Below, piece after piece: positions 1 through 12,600 of a stretch of DNA of 64,000 nucleotides. The stretch is from contig PDHQ01000053.1 in NCBI GenBank assembly GCA_003339415.1, positions 1-64,000 of the forward strand, written 5' to 3'. The DNA comes from Ophiocordyceps camponoti-saundersi (nom. inval.) (taxonomy: Eukaryota; Ascomycota; Sordariomycetes; Hypocreales; Ophiocordycipitaceae). The notes under the pieces are model-generated. The model was not told the DNA's origin, ran no database searches, and was given only the letters and a program-made list of their open reading frames with translations. Each line of letters starts with the position of its first letter. The first letter of the stretch is position 1. Made by a program: the position numbers and the translations under genes.

Positions 1-973
1 TATAGTTTTTTTACTATACTTTTTCTTACTTTATAATATTAATTTCTTCTTTAAAATTCGTAGTTTCTTATTTTCTTAGCTTTTATAAGCGTTATTTATT
101 ATTCTTAATTAGAAAAATTATATAAATCTATTTTTAGAAAAAATCATAAAAAATCATAAAAGATTTTTTTAAAAAAATCACTTATAATATGATTTTTTTT
201 ACGTGATTTAAATCACGGATAAAAAAAATCACTCATGAGTGATTTAAATTACGGAAAAAAAAAATCACGAAAAATTACTCATATAATCACTCATGAGTGA
301 TTTTTTTCTAACCCTGCTTAATAGCTAGAGATTTATAAGTTAGTAAAACGTAAAATTACTACTAGTTAATATACGCTTATACGTATAATCTACTAGTAGT
401 TATATATACTAAGCTAGCTACTAAATATAGTATATAAGAAAGGGAGATAAGCTAGCTACTAATTATAAGATTATAAAATAGCTACTATAAAAGGTATAAA
501 TATAAGTAAGAGTTTTTTAAAAATTAAAATAGTAACTATAAAAAAATCTAAATTACTACCTAAAAGAATACTAAGCTAATTATATAGCTAGGAGCTTAAG
601 GAAGATTTCCTAGTATAATCTTAAAAGTATTTACCTAAGGGGATTTTACGGTGATTTCCGAGTATATTAGTAAAATAGAGATTTCCTAGTACGCGGTAAT
701 TTCCTAATATACGGGGATTTCCTAGTAAAATCTAGAGATTTCTAGAGGTATATTTTAATACTAAATCCTACTAAAAATCTTAGTAAAATCCTAAGAGTTA
801 TTATAGAGAAATCCTAAGAGGAAATCCTAGTGATTTCCTAAGCGTAAAGGTAATAAAGTTTCTAGGGGAAATCCGAGTAAAATCCTAAAGCGGGAAATCC
901 TAGGAAATCCTAGGGAAATATTATAAGAGGTTAGGCGATTTATAGGGGTATTATTACACGTCCCGTATTACTA
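1..973. repeat. AT-rich RIP-degraded repeat DNA, no gene
   Basis: Very AT-rich with no open frame of gene length. At 202-302 it holds a cluster of perfect palindromes: a 16-mer at 202-217 and the 18-mer AATCACTCATGAGTGATT twice, at 227-244 and 285-302. At about 600-950 there are many copies of short motifs such as GATTTCC, AAATCC and TTTACGGT. The same motif family fills the LTRs at 60,980-61,377 and 63,217-63,613, so this is probably remnant LTR sequence. The similarity is by eye. Confidence 0.6.
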
Positions 974-1439
974 GCTAATTTAAAGCTTAATTAAATAGTT
1001 AAATATATCGCAAAGCTTAAGATTAAAGAAGATTAGGAAAATTAACTTAATAAAAATAAATTCTTCTAATTCGGACTTAATAATATTAATAATAATAATA
1101 ATAACGATAAAAATTATAATTATTCTAGCGATTAAGGCTTATAAGAGCCTGCTAGTAACCTTAAGGCGGGAAACGCACTTAATTTAGGTAATAAAACCGC
1201 AAGCCCTTCTTAATCTAAAAAACCGGCTACGCTTTTAAATATAATATAATTCCTTACGCCTAATTAAACGCCTTATAGTGCTTAATTTAATAATCTAGCC
1301 GATAAAGAAGCTCCTTTATAAGCTAAGCTAAGGAATAAGGCTATAATACTTATAACTAATCGCAAAACCCGTTCTATAACGGCCGCTATAGCTAAATCTG
1401 CTATTAACGCTATCTTTAAAGATATCGATAAAGAAAAGG

Positions 1440-3200
1440 TAGAGATTCCTAACTTTATCTTTCCGATTAACGCTATATTTAACGTTTTAATACTATTAAC
1501 GCCTAAGGGCTAGTAAGATATCCGTAAGTAACCTAATTATCTCTCCTACTAGCGCTTAGCGATAAATATAGAAATTAAAGCTTTATATAGTTAATAAATT
1601 TAAGATCTCGTTAATCGACTTATCGGTAAATAAGTCTTATTTAGTAAATAAGTATTTATAATAAAAACGCCTAAGAATAAAACTATAATTACTAAAGCAC
1701 GCTAATATATAAAAGGGGATAAAAAAAAGGCCTTATACTTTATTAAGGACCTCTATACTATTATAATATACCTCTTTTCTATTCGAGTATTCCTATTAAT
1801 CGTAGCCTCCTAAGATTTCGAATAGTAATAATTTAATATTATTAATATATTCGTAAACGCCCCTTATTAAAAGGAATTTTTCGTTAATTAACCGTATTTT
1901 TTCGAAAACGGTATAAATTAAGTATATAAGCTTAATCGAGCCTTATACGGCCTTAAATTATCTCCTATAATATAGTTTATATATACTAGTAAGGCCCTTA
2001 AACGCTATAAATAGTAGTAACTTAAATTTAAGTTTTATATCTATATATACCTTAAAGGATTTATTATACTCCTTTACGTTAACGATACTATTATTATAGC
2101 GCTAATAACCGCCCTTATAGATAAAGGTAAAGGTATTTTAAAGAAATTATAAGATCTACGCGATATAAGCAAACCTATTACCTTTTTAAGCTTATAATCT
2201 CGTAGGAACTATATTACGTATATAATTTACGTATACTAAGAAAAATATACTATTAAAATACTTAAACTATTTAGCGAAAGCGTTACGAACGCTATATAAA
2301 CGCCTTAGCCGCCTAAGGTTAAAATACCCGCTAATTAAAAAATATAGCTACTCGCGATACTTTAAAAAGAATAGCTAAAAAAGATAAGTAATATAAATTA
2401 TCTCTCTAATAGTATAAGGCCTAACTTAGCCTTTATAAATAGTAAATTATATAAAAGTAACCTTAATCTAACCGCCTTATACTTTTTTATATAGAAGAAT
2501 TTAATACGTTATCTTTACGGTATAAAGAGCTTAGGCCTTACGCTCGGAGGTGCTTATAGCCCTTAAGATTTAAAGCTTTATATTTTCGCAAATACCTCCT
2601 TTATAGATAATTTATATATAAGATACTCGATAGCTAGATATATCGTTTTTATTAGTATAGGCCTTATATATTAAAAATCGAAACGGTAAATACTTATAAC
2701 GCTATCGTTAACGGAGGCCGAATTTATTAATTTAACGCTTATAAATATAAGCTTAATCTAAATAAATAAGATTTTTAAGAACTTAAAGCTATTATAGTAA
2801 TAGACGCTTATAATTATATTTACCGATAGCTTTAATACTAAAGCTATCGCCCTTAATAAGTTTAAAGTAGCTTAAATAAGGTATATTAATATATAATATA
2901 AATAAGTTATTAATCACGTAGAAAAGCGATTTTTTATAATCTAATATATTAGTATAGCCGATATAGCTATAAATAGCCTTACTAAGCCTTTATAGCGTAT
3001 TTAATACGCTAAATTCGTTTATATATTATATCTTTCTAACTTAAAAATCACGATCTTACCCTCTAAGGTATATAATATAAAAGGCAGCCCTCGTACGCTA
3101 TTAGATAAGCTTAGGGCGCCCGATAACGAAGCCCGTAATACCCTTATACCTCCTAATAACGATAATACCGATACTAAATAAACCGATTAATCGAATTAAA
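1440..3200 (+). mobile_element. Degenerate Ty1/copia retrotransposon, RT and RNase H part
   Basis: No intact ORF, but the + strand reads as a copia polyprotein if TAA/TAG codons are taken as mutated glutamine codons. Recognisable landmarks, in order, are: the RT start (near 1440-1700); FVNAPY and VYKLNRALYGLK-like text (near 1850-1950); a YVND box in place of YVDD (near 2090); an LLTEAEF motif corresponding to the RNase H STEAE motif (near 2705); and LTKPL (near 2975). The coding remnant ends near 3190 and is followed by a purine tract at 3236-3245. Stops and C-to-T changes throughout mark it as RIP-inactivated. The integrase and gag ends are missing on this arm. Confidence 0.85.
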
Positions 3201-4012
3201 AAACTAATAAATAATATAATATAAGATTTCTATTACTAGGGGATCCTATACCTAAAGGGGGGATCTTAAGGAAGAAGAGTAATTAGTATCGCGCTATAGC
3301 TATTAATTAAGATAAGATAGATCGTTTTAAAAAGGGAAGGATTAATTAAGAGGGGACGGATAAGGTATATCGTAATTATTAGCTTTACTATTAGCCCGGC
3401 TTCGTGCCGCCGCCGATCCCGCAATATATACCCTTTAATACGCCTCTAAGAGGCTATTCCGGCCTTAAAAGTATTAATAGTAAGCGTATCTAGGCCCCTT
3501 ACTATTAGATATATTAACTTATATAACTTTAGCGGTATTCTCCTTACTAAGCGATACGAATAACGATACCTCTCTCTATATATATATATATTACCGTAAA
3601 GCTTATAGCTTATTTTTAGCCCTTAGCTTAAAAAGGAATTTTCCTTTAAATTAGGCCTCTTAATACCTTTTATATAAGCGTTTTTAACCCCTCTTAATAG
3701 CTTAATTTAACTTTCTTAATAGCTTAGATTAACTTATTTAAGGCCCCTTAAGAGTAGCTTAGAGAGGCCTATTCTTACTATTTTCTACTATTTCCTATAC
3801 TAATTAACCGATCCGGAACGGAATAACCCTATCTAGGACCTAATTTAATCTCTTAGATCTTATTTTTTTTTATTACGTTTTTAAGCTATTTAAGCCCTTT
3901 GCCGGCCCTTTAAGAAAAGCCTAAAAACGCTATTTTTGCTATTTTATTATTTTCCGCGCTTTGCGGCACGGGATAACTATTTTCCGCTCGTTTGAGCGGG
4001 CCTGAAGGGGGG
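3201..4012 (+). mobile_element. Copia 3' non-coding region / probable LTR (RIP-mutated)
   Basis: Follows the copia coding end. It starts at a purine tract (AAAGGGGGG near 3237-3245) followed by ATCTTAAGG, which would be TGTTAAGG-like before RIP, and ends at a second purine tract, GAAGGGGGG, directly before TGTTAAGGGGG (4013). The same block occurs inverted at about 48,640-49,390. Exact LTR limits cannot be set, because the two TGTTAAGG-like sites give alternative boundaries. Confidence 0.5.
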
Positions 4013-4154
4013 TGTTAAGGGGGTCCACGTGACCAGCCCCGCCCGACCTCGCACACGACCTAGCCTAGCCATCCTAGCCTAGACCTAGCACACACATAAT
4101 ACACACACATCAGTGCACCCACCCGATGGCCTGTGCCCACCTTGTGTCACCATA

Positions 4155-6372
4155 CAAACAATGCTCTAGGTACTATGCAGGTAGGTAGGTACTTGGGCAG
4201 GTAGGTAGGTCGGTCGGCAAGCAGGCCTGTATGATTGATGCATGCAAGCTGCAGGTGAGCATCACGGACAAAGAGGGTGGCTAATGTGACACTGTCACGA
4301 CGGGTCTGGACGGGCCGAAGGCGGGAGAGAGAGGAAGAAAGAGAGAGAGATCAGCAGGGACCCTTTCTTCCCCGCGCGGGAAGAGGAGGAGGGGGAGGAG
4401 GAGGGGGAAAGGGGGTGTAGGACCGAGGGGGTGGGAGTGTGTGTGTGTGTGTGAGTTGCATGAGATGTGCTCTGGCAACACGTTTCGAGGTGAAGAAGAT
4501 GGATGCAACGGTGTTGCTGTTTCGATCTGTTCTCTTTCCTTTGTTGGAGTTAACGAGGTTAGAGAAGGAGAGGCAACGAAGAGAGAGAGAGAGAGGGGAG
4601 GGAGGGAGAGGCAAAGGCAAAGGCAAAGGCATGGGTTGGGTTGGGCTGGGTTGTGCAGAAGGGAGAGACGGTTCAGTCCAACTACCGGCAGACGGGAGGA
4701 CAAGGGGAATGACGCATGGGATAAATGACGAATGACGATCTGGCCGCTATGCTTGGTATAGAAGGACTATGAGTCTATGACTATGGACTGGGTAGGTATT
4801 GACTATTGACATTTGGGACATGCATATTTTTATGTATGAGGATGAATGACTACTAGGATGAATGACCATCAAGGCATCCGTAGTAAGTCATTTGAGACCT
4901 TTGGTGCGCCAAGACTTGACTATCAAGGCGTTACTCCGTATGTCGGCGCCTACCTAGGTAATCAATGATGCCCTTGAGCGCGAGGGATGGAGGGAGGGGA
5001 GGGGAGTGGAGGGGCAAGACGGGGAACAGATGACGATGATTTACGGGGAGATTTTCGAATGAGAAATCGGCCGAGAAGAAAGAAAGAAAGGGGAAGAAAA
5101 AAGGAAGCATATCCATGTGTATGTAAACAGGCTTTTTTGGAGGGAAGCACAAAGGAAAGCCACGAAGACACGAGACTTGGGCGGCGCGGAGGGGGGGGAT
5201 GTTTTTTACGGGCAACACGGCAGATGAGAAGAGGAGAGAGAGAAAGGATGATGATGACGATGAAGAAGACGATGATGGTACGACGAAGTAAAAAAAAAAA
5301 GTCCTTTGTTCATATCATCTCACCGCCTCCTTTTTTTTCTTCTCTCTTGTTTAAAGAAGATACTAACTGTATCCTTTGTATCCGAGACGGAGAATTTCAT
5401 CATTGTTTTAGTGACACCGGGAAAGCAAGCTTAAAGGGATAATGTATGTATATATGCCGAAGGAGAGGGAGTGAGAGAGGAGAGAGAGAGATAGATAGGA
5501 AGGGAGACTAACGAGATGGAGATGGAACAAAAGGATAAAAGGAAGAGGGAAAAAAAAAAGCAAATATTGGCAGAGAGAGGAAGAAGCAAGATTAGGGTGG
5601 GAGGAGAAAGAAGGAAGAAGGAAGAAGAAATGACATGACAGATGCACATGACACATAATCCTTTGTTCTTTTAGATGGATGTATTATTCTCTTGTGATGT
5701 GTCCGGCCCTTGACGGGTCTATCTATGTATGTATGTATGCCGAAGAGGAGAGTGAGTTGTATGAAGGAAGAGGAGGAGGATGAAGGAGGAGGGGGGGGGG
5801 GGGGAAGGGAAAAAAAAAACCGCCAAGAAGCATACATATGCAATGTCCGCATGTACGAACAACGTGCCGCTCCGAACAAGGGGTGAAGGAGGCGACACGA
5901 GGACGGGACACACCAGGAGGAGAGGGGGAGAGAGAGGAGGGGAGAGGAGGGGGGGTGGTTTGTTATTGTTGATCTCTTTCTTTCTCTTTCTCTTCTTCTC
6001 TCTCTGCTTGCGGATCAGAAAGTAAAAGTTGTGTATAAAAGGGATCAAGCCGGGACCGGACACCTCGGAGGGGGGGGGGGGTGTGAGAGAAGAAAGGATC
6101 AAGAATATCCCCCCCCCCCCATCATTACACCTCTCTACCTCATTCTCTCACTCATACTCTCTCTCTCTTCATCTCTCTCTCATTGTCTGTCTATTCCCAA
6201 TAGGCTTTCTTTGAGACAGACGAGGAAAGACATAATTGAGACACCCGTTTTTTATTCCCATCTGGATATATTTATGGCTGTGGTATAATTTCCCTCCCTT
6301 TGCCTTGTTTAAATCTCTGGCTTGATCCGGTTGTAAGTTTGAGAGAGAGAGAAGAAAAAGAGAACGAGAAAG

Positions 6373-6403
<31 letters not shown>

Positions 6404-6576
6404 TTCTGTCTGTGTAGGGACGAGAGACGAGGATCGTGGACGAGAGAGCGGAAGATATACACGAGAGAGAGGCACAGCGAGAGGAGCCTCATCCATTCAT
6501 TTTTTTTTACCCTGTTCTATTCTTTAATACTCTAATTTTTCTTTTCCATCCCCCTTCTTTTTTTCATCATCCCATC
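4155..6576. other. Intergenic, low-complexity purine/pyrimidine tracts; no supported gene
   Basis: Long GA-rich (or CT-rich) runs, GT and GAA microsatellites and homopolymers give several short open frames on both strands with highly biased composition (Ser/Leu/Pro or Arg/Glu/Gly). None has a domain, so none is called. 4180-4215 carries a GTAGGTAGGTAGG-type microsatellite. The CT-rich stretch just before 6577 is the likely promoter/leader of the GH28 gene, as such tracts are common upstream of highly expressed fungal genes. Confidence 0.6.
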
Positions 6577-7941
6577 ATGCATCGACAACAGTCTTTCGTC
6601 ATGCTTCGCGCCCTGCTCGCTTCCCTTCTGCTCCTGCAGACGGCGCTGGCGATGCCGGCCCCGATGATGAGCAGACGGGCGACAAAGACAAAGACTACTA
6701 CTACCCCTGCACCGCCGGCAGTCGTCGACCACCTGGCGCAGATGGAGCAGCAAGCCCGCGACGAGCACAGGACCTTTTGCGCCATCCAGCCACGGTCCGA
6801 CGGAGGCGACGACGGCCCGGCCATCTCCGCCGCCCTGACCGGCCGTTGTCGCCAGCGCGGTCTCGTCTACCTCCCCGGTCTCTACAACATCAAGACGCCG
6901 ATGACGACGCTGGGCCTGAGCGACGTGCGCATCGTCCAGCCCGGTCGTATGCTGTGGAGTCCGGACATCGAGTACTGGAGGTCGGTCTCTATGCCGGTTG
7001 GCTTTCAGAACCAGAGCACCGTTTGGGTCTTTGGAGGCGACGCCGTCGATTGGGATGGTCAGGGGTCCGGAACGCTTGATGGCAACGGTCAGGTTTGGTA
7101 CGATTGGGCTCAGGGGAGAGGCAATCTTGACCGAAGGCCTATGAACGTCAACTTCAGACAGTTGACCAACAGCCGGATACGTCGTCTTCGCTTCGTCCAG
7201 AGTCAGATGTGGACCATGGCCATCACCTTCTCTCACGACGTCGTCTTGGAAGACATCTACGTCAGCAGCACGTCCAACAGTCGGTGGAACACGCTCAACA
7301 CGGACGGATGCGACACCATCAACTCGGATCGCATCACCTTCCGACGCTGGCGAGTGACCAACGGAGACGACGCGATAGCCCTCAAGGGAAACTCTACCAA
7401 CATCCTCATCGAAGACTGCGACTTCGCCCACGGCCAGGGAATCGCCGTCGGTTCCATGGGCCAATACCTAAACCGCTTCGACACCATCTCCGGCCTACGC
7501 GTCCGCAACGTCCGTCTAGACGACACCGCCCACGTCATCTACGTCAAGACCTGGGCAGGCCACTCGCGCGGCTTCCCCCCCAACGGAGGCGGAGGCGGGA
7601 AAGGGGTAGCGCAGGACATCGTCGTGGAAAACGTTCGCTTCACCCGTCTCCGTCAACAGCCCTTCTTCACATGGCAGTGTGAGAACTACTCCGGTTTCGC
7701 AGGCCAGGATTGCAACTCGAGTACCGTCAAGATCAGCAACCTTCACTTCCGGAACGTTGCCGGCACCGTCGTCGACGGAGTTACGGATATCGGCTCTTTG
7801 CAGTGTAGTGCTGCTGCCGGTGGTTGCGATGACGTTTCTGCCGATGCGGTTTCTGCTACGACGCTTGGTGGCAAGGTGCTTTCTTCGTGGCATTGTGAGA
7901 ATGTTCATGGTAATGTTGGCTTTACCTGCAATAAGCAGTAG
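6577..7941 (+). CDS. Secreted glycoside hydrolase family 28 pectinase (polygalacturonase/rhamnogalacturonase type)
   Basis: A single-exon 454-aa protein. GH28 enzymes hydrolyse galacturonan or rhamnogalacturonan bonds in pectin by inversion on a right-handed beta-helix. Seen here are the family's acids and base at classic spacing: NTDG with D243, GDD with D264/D265, and HGQGIAVGS with H285. The usual RIK box is replaced by YVKTW, which argues against an ordinary endopolygalacturonase and for an exo- or rhamnogalacturonan-type enzyme (inference). The N-terminus is a signal peptide (LRALLASLLLLQTALA), so it is secreted. The frame is open upstream to 6436, but that part is low-complexity translation. 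ATG 6577, or 6601 immediately before the signal peptide, is the sensible start. Cysteines near the C-terminus suggest disulfides. Confidence 0.92.
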   Translation: MHRQQSFVMLRALLASLLLLQTALAMPAPMMSRRATKTKTTTTPAPPAVVDHLAQMEQQARDEHRTFCAIQPRSDGGDDGPAISAALTGRCRQRGLVYLPGLYNIKTPMTTLGLSDVRIVQPGRMLWSPDIEYWRSVSMPVGFQNQSTVWVFGGDAVDWDGQGSGTLDGNGQVWYDWAQGRGNLDRRPMNVNFRQLTNSRIRRLRFVQSQMWTMAITFSHDVVLEDIYVSSTSNSRWNTLNTDGCDTINSDRITFRRWRVTNGDDAIALKGNSTNILIEDCDFAHGQGIAVGSMGQYLNRFDTISGLRVRNVRLDDTAHVIYVKTWAGHSRGFPPNGGGGGKGVAQDIVVENVRFTRLRQQPFFTWQCENYSGFAGQDCNSSTVKISNLHFRNVAGTVVDGVTDIGSLQCSAAAGGCDDVSADAVSATTLGGKVLSSWHCENVHGNVGFTCNKQ

Positions 7942-9697
7942 GTTGTTTCTTTCTTCTTCTTCGTTTTATACTCCTGAGACAACCGCTGGGTGGAGGAGGG
8001 CAAAGTGAGGTAGAGGATGCAAGAGGAGAGAAGAGACTGAGAAGAGAGAAGAGAAAGGCGCTGACGGGATATAAACCCCCCCCCTTCTCTCCCCCCCCCT
8101 TCCCGCACGTTCTTCACTTCACCCCCTTATTAGATGGCTTCAGAACCTCAGACTTTACTACTTCTTCGTCTATCACCCCCGTCACTTGCGGTCAGGAACG
8201 GCCTGATCTGTCTACTGTTAATGAAAGCCGGACTCTATATGATGTGCGTTGGTTGGTTCCCTATCCCTTTCTACCCCCGTCTTGATACTTGTTTCTTCAG
8301 CATGTTTTGTATTTAGGATTTTTTTTTCTCTCATATACTCTTCTTGCATATCAGCAAATTACTTGACTTCCTACCTAGGCATCCTCATCTGGACTCATTC
8401 TGCTGAATGCAACTGGCACGTACTCGTGACCGTTGACGGGCATACCCAGTATCTCGGCCTCAGTCCTCAACCCAACAACGTCTGATGAAGGCGGCTCATG
8501 CTTCGATGGAGAAGCTGTAGTAGATGGTGAATGCCTGGGGGTCAACACGCTTAGGAGGCGAATCCCTCCATAATCTTATCGACATCAGCTTCGTATCTAT
8601 CTTAGAAGCGGAGGAACAAAACACTTACTTTGTATCCCCATGACCAAGAGAGACTGACTCAACAACCAGCCCATAGTTCCCTCGAGAAGCATCAGGCTCA
8701 GACCCCATGCCAAGTGATGCCTGAAGCATGTAAGCCGCCTCCTGCTCTCCGGATAGAAAGCTGATTCGACCTCGTCAAGAAGTCGCTCCAGTACTTCCCT
8801 TGAGTTCAGCGAGCTGAAGGACAAGTAAACGATTGGATATGGCAAGCTGTGCCGAGTTTGCCCTCAGGGATTGGGTGACTCGCTGACTGGCCATGTCAGT
8901 TGGTGATGAAGCTGGCTTCTTAACTTATAGCAGGTTACCCTCACCCTTTTCACACCTGGCCTCAAGCGACTTCCAACGAGAGACATGATAGAAGAGTTCG
9001 AAAGGGAACGAGAAGAGTTAACACTCGGAAGAGACGCGAAAGAACTCTAGAAGAGTACCAACCCAGAGAGCCAGGAGAAAACGATCGAGTTACCCGGAAA
9101 CGGACGCGTGATATCGCGAGGTTATAACAAACTAATGCCTCTGCCGGATTTCCCTACCTTTTCCCTACCTCTCTCGTCACGTCCTTTACCTTTCCTTACC
9201 TCTCACCCTTACTTCTCATCACCTCTAATCTCCCCGTCTTTCGACACCTTCTGTTCCAATCTCTCGTCTATAACTACCGCATTCATCACTGCCTTGTATT
9301 TTTTTCTTTCCCCTTTCCTTCCCGTTTACCATTGATCCTCCCTGTTCCGATACACATCGTCCGGTGTGTCAAAGGTGACGGGTTATCGGACCCGTAAGCC
9401 GAAAGACATGGTAGGGAAGCATATCTTATGCCCTATCCGTTCTCTCTGACATCATCGACCGGGGCCGAGGAGGCAATCATATCTGTCTCGTCCCGAGGCT
9501 TTAGCTGCCGCAGTAGCAACGACCAATCGAGGATCCAGGACTGCATCGAAAACAGCCACATGATATGGGCATAGCAACGCGGCACGAGGGACCGTTCAGC
9601 TCAGCGGTGCCTCTTCAGGGCTGTATATCTGCATTGTCATCGCAAATCTCTCACCCGCTCTCACACGCGAGCCCGAGCCTTATAAGCCACATGCAAA
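7942..9697. other. Intergenic region, nothing recognised
   Basis: Contains the 3' regions of the GH28 gene (+) and the CHAT gene (-), which converge here. Short frames (8134-8316, 8249-8485, 8597-8845, 9108-9335, 9565-9828) have no recognisable domain, splice context or composition that would support a gene. Confidence 0.5.
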
Positions 9698-12600
9698 TCA
9701 GACTCCGAAATGGATATAAGGAACCCACAGCGGCGCCTTCGAAGACCCCTGTCCGCTCAGAACAACATCTCTTCTCCCCGCCTCCCGCCTCTCCTCACCC
9801 AGCCATTCGTTCCGGAGGGTTCGAGTAGCCTGATGTAGAGCCGTGCCTACAGATTCATCGTTAAGCCCGTTCTTACCCAGCAACTCGTACACGATCTTCG
9901 CCATGTCCACACATAGATGGTCGTCAACCTCCCACAGCGTCCCGATAACGTGCCGGAAGCCCGCTAGGTGAAAGACGCTGGCGAGGTGGAGACTCTCGTC
10001 GGCCGATTCATCCTCGGGGTTCTTGCCCGTGCCGCACGCCGAGAGGTAGGCGAGGAAGGGCTGGCTTATACTAAGGTTAGTTTCGATGAGGCCTGCTACC
10101 GTTAGGGGATAGTCTCTGTCGTGTAGACAGAGCTGGCTCTCGAGAGGTGTTGTCTCGGCTTGGCCGTGGCCGGCGAAGTGGAAGATGCTGCAGGTTTTGA
10201 TGGCGGAGGTAATCTCTTCTAGCTGTGGCGGCGGGGAGATGACAGATAGGTCTTGAAAGGGGGCTGAGGTGCATTGCGCTCGTACGGCGTTGATCTCGTC
10301 GTCTGTGTACGCGAGGGGGGTTAAGCCTGGAGTTTCTTTCATGGAGATGAGGACGATGGACCCGTCTGTCTTCACGAGCTGATCCTGTCGTCGTCTGTGC
10401 CGGATGCTGATGATGGTCTTCACGGAAGAGCTATAAGATGATATGACTCTATCGAGAGCCGTCCTGTCATCGCCTTCCAGGTGATATCCCGCAGCGTGTA
10501 GAGGGAATCTGGTAAGCAGCCCGGTCGGAATCCACCAGACATGAGGCCACGAGTTCCCTGACGGGGCGGTAGTAAATCCTAGTACCTCGAGTACCGGCTC
10601 GACGACAACGTCCCACAGCCATTCGAGAGTTTTCATAGACTGTATTTCATTCATCCGCACTCGATCCTGGATACTATTATAAGTCAAGTTCGGTAGCGGC
10701 ACTGCTCTGATGCCCGAGTCCTCTATGATGAGCGCATCACATCTATGCACGCTCACGTTTAGCATAACAATCGGACCCAAAGCCGCTGCGTTCGTAATCT
10801 TTTCCTCGACAGGGGGTAAGAAGAATCGGTCGAAACCGTCCTTCTTACGGATAACGTCCAGAAGCCCTCCCAGTTGGCGCTCGTCCCAGTGCCGCTGGTC
10901 CGTCGACGACAAAGCGAATGTATATGTAGACCCACGAGGTTCGTCACGTATAGCTGCTGCGTCGAGGCGACGCGTGACACTCTCGAGCCCATCAGCAGCA
11001 CGCGCATCCTCCTTTCTCAGCTCCGAGATATCAGCGCGCAAGTTGTGGATGTTCCCGGCGAGGACTCCGCGACCGGCTTCGAGTAGCAGTACAGCCTCCT
11101 CCGCGCCCTTTCCAAAATGCAGAGCAATAGCAGCGGCGTCAGACGCCACGCCCGTGGCATCCAAGAGCAGGTCCATGGAGTCCGCTGCCGAAGCAGTGTG
11201 AGATGTTGACTGAGGTATGAAGCTAACAGCCAAGACAGCATCGTCGTAAGTCTGAGATCCCAAGTCGATAATATCAGGCCTGGAGAGTAGTTGTCGGCCC
11301 GCGTGGACGTGAGATTCCACTCCTCTTTTAGAATGCGTTGCTAACTTGGCCTCCTCACACCGGAGGGCCATCTGAAAGTATTTCGTTGATTCATCGCGGT
11401 CCTCTTTGGCTTGTGTGCGAGAGAAGCGTTTGTCGAGGTAGGTTCCGAGGATGCAGTAATAGTTGGCGATGTCGGCCACATCACGGGGAATCACCGCGAT
11501 GACGTGTCTGACCAAGACTATGGCTTCTTCCAGCTCTTTGAGGTCCTTCGTTTGATCGTAAGAGATGTTTAGATTCTGTCCCAGGGATCCCATCATAAGT
11601 AACTGGAGGGGAGTGTCCGGGTCAGTCGCTGCGATGGCTTCCCGACCAAGACGTAAAGCCTCTTCCATGCCTTTCAGGTCAGCGGCGATGATGCAGCGGT
11701 CGCCCAGCAACTGCGCGAGAGTCCACAGTTCATGCGGTCGCTCCGGGTTGCTGGGGTGAAGCTCAGAGACCGTTTGTCTGGTGATGGCTGTAGGCTCGTC
11801 TAGGTCCTTGATTACCCTCGTACGACTGAAGCGCATGCGTAGCTGGGTGACAAATAGTCGTATCCTGTTCAATCGCTGGGGATGATCGATGGGGGTCATG
11901 GCGATGACTTCCCTGGCAATGCTCAAGGCTTGGTCAAGGTCCTCCATCACATGCTTGGCACCATAACGGTCGGTCAGAGTCATTGCTAGGTCCATCAACC
12001 ATCCCGCTCGCTCTGAATGGTCAAGAGGAACCAAGTCTATGGCCTGTCGAAGACCGAGAACGGCATCCTCTCTTCTCGCAAGTCGTCTCTCTCTTATATA
12101 CTCGAATAGATGCTGCTGACTCATTTCTTTCGTCTCTTCTTCACCAACTGATCGTCTCGTATAACGATGTCTGCTTGTTTGTCGTACGATTGTTTCGTCG
12201 TCGTCAGGACAGGCAGCTTGCCAGCCATCGCCATCTCTCCAAGGCTTAATCTGAACTTCCATCTTCGATACTGAACTCTTCCAGCAGGGGTATTCGGTAG
12301 AGGCACATATGACAACTCTTCGTCTCGGCGCCTGCGTTATAGACTCGAGGAACTCGTTTACATGGCAATGACATGTATCCTGACAGTCGTCATCTCCGAC
12401 GCGGACACCGATTCTCCACTGATGGGTGTGACACAGCAGTGATCCTAGGGGGCGACGATTTATCTGGAACGCGTATACGTGCTGGAAATCGGCTTTCTCG
12501 TCTTCTACTTGGCCGAAGGAGAAGGTAGTGTAAGCGTTGGCGTAGACGTTATTCCCACCGGCGGATTCATCATCAGTATCCTCCTCTGCTGCAGCGCCAT

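Larger units (their letters stand above)
974..4154 (+). repeat. Left arm of a ~3.2-kb inverted repeat flanking the gene island
   Basis: Reads as the reverse complement of 48,499-51,668. In every stretch compared by eye the mismatches are almost all C/T or G/A transitions, as expected if two once-identical copies were mutated independently by RIP. At the inner edge homology stops exactly after CACCATA (4154), matching TATGGTG at 48,499. At the outer edge it fades near 974. The arm contains the 3' part of a copia pol, its 3' non-coding region, and about 140 bp of GC-normal sequence (4013-4154). Confidence 0.85.

Noticed and set aside
4281..6496. Many overlapping short ORFs on both strands
   Set aside because: They are translations of GA/CT microsatellites and homopolymers, with no domain or splice logic.
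6532..7464. 310-codon ORF antisense to the GH28 gene
   Set aside because: A mirror frame caused by GC-rich codon use; the + strand frame has catalytic motifs and a signal peptide.
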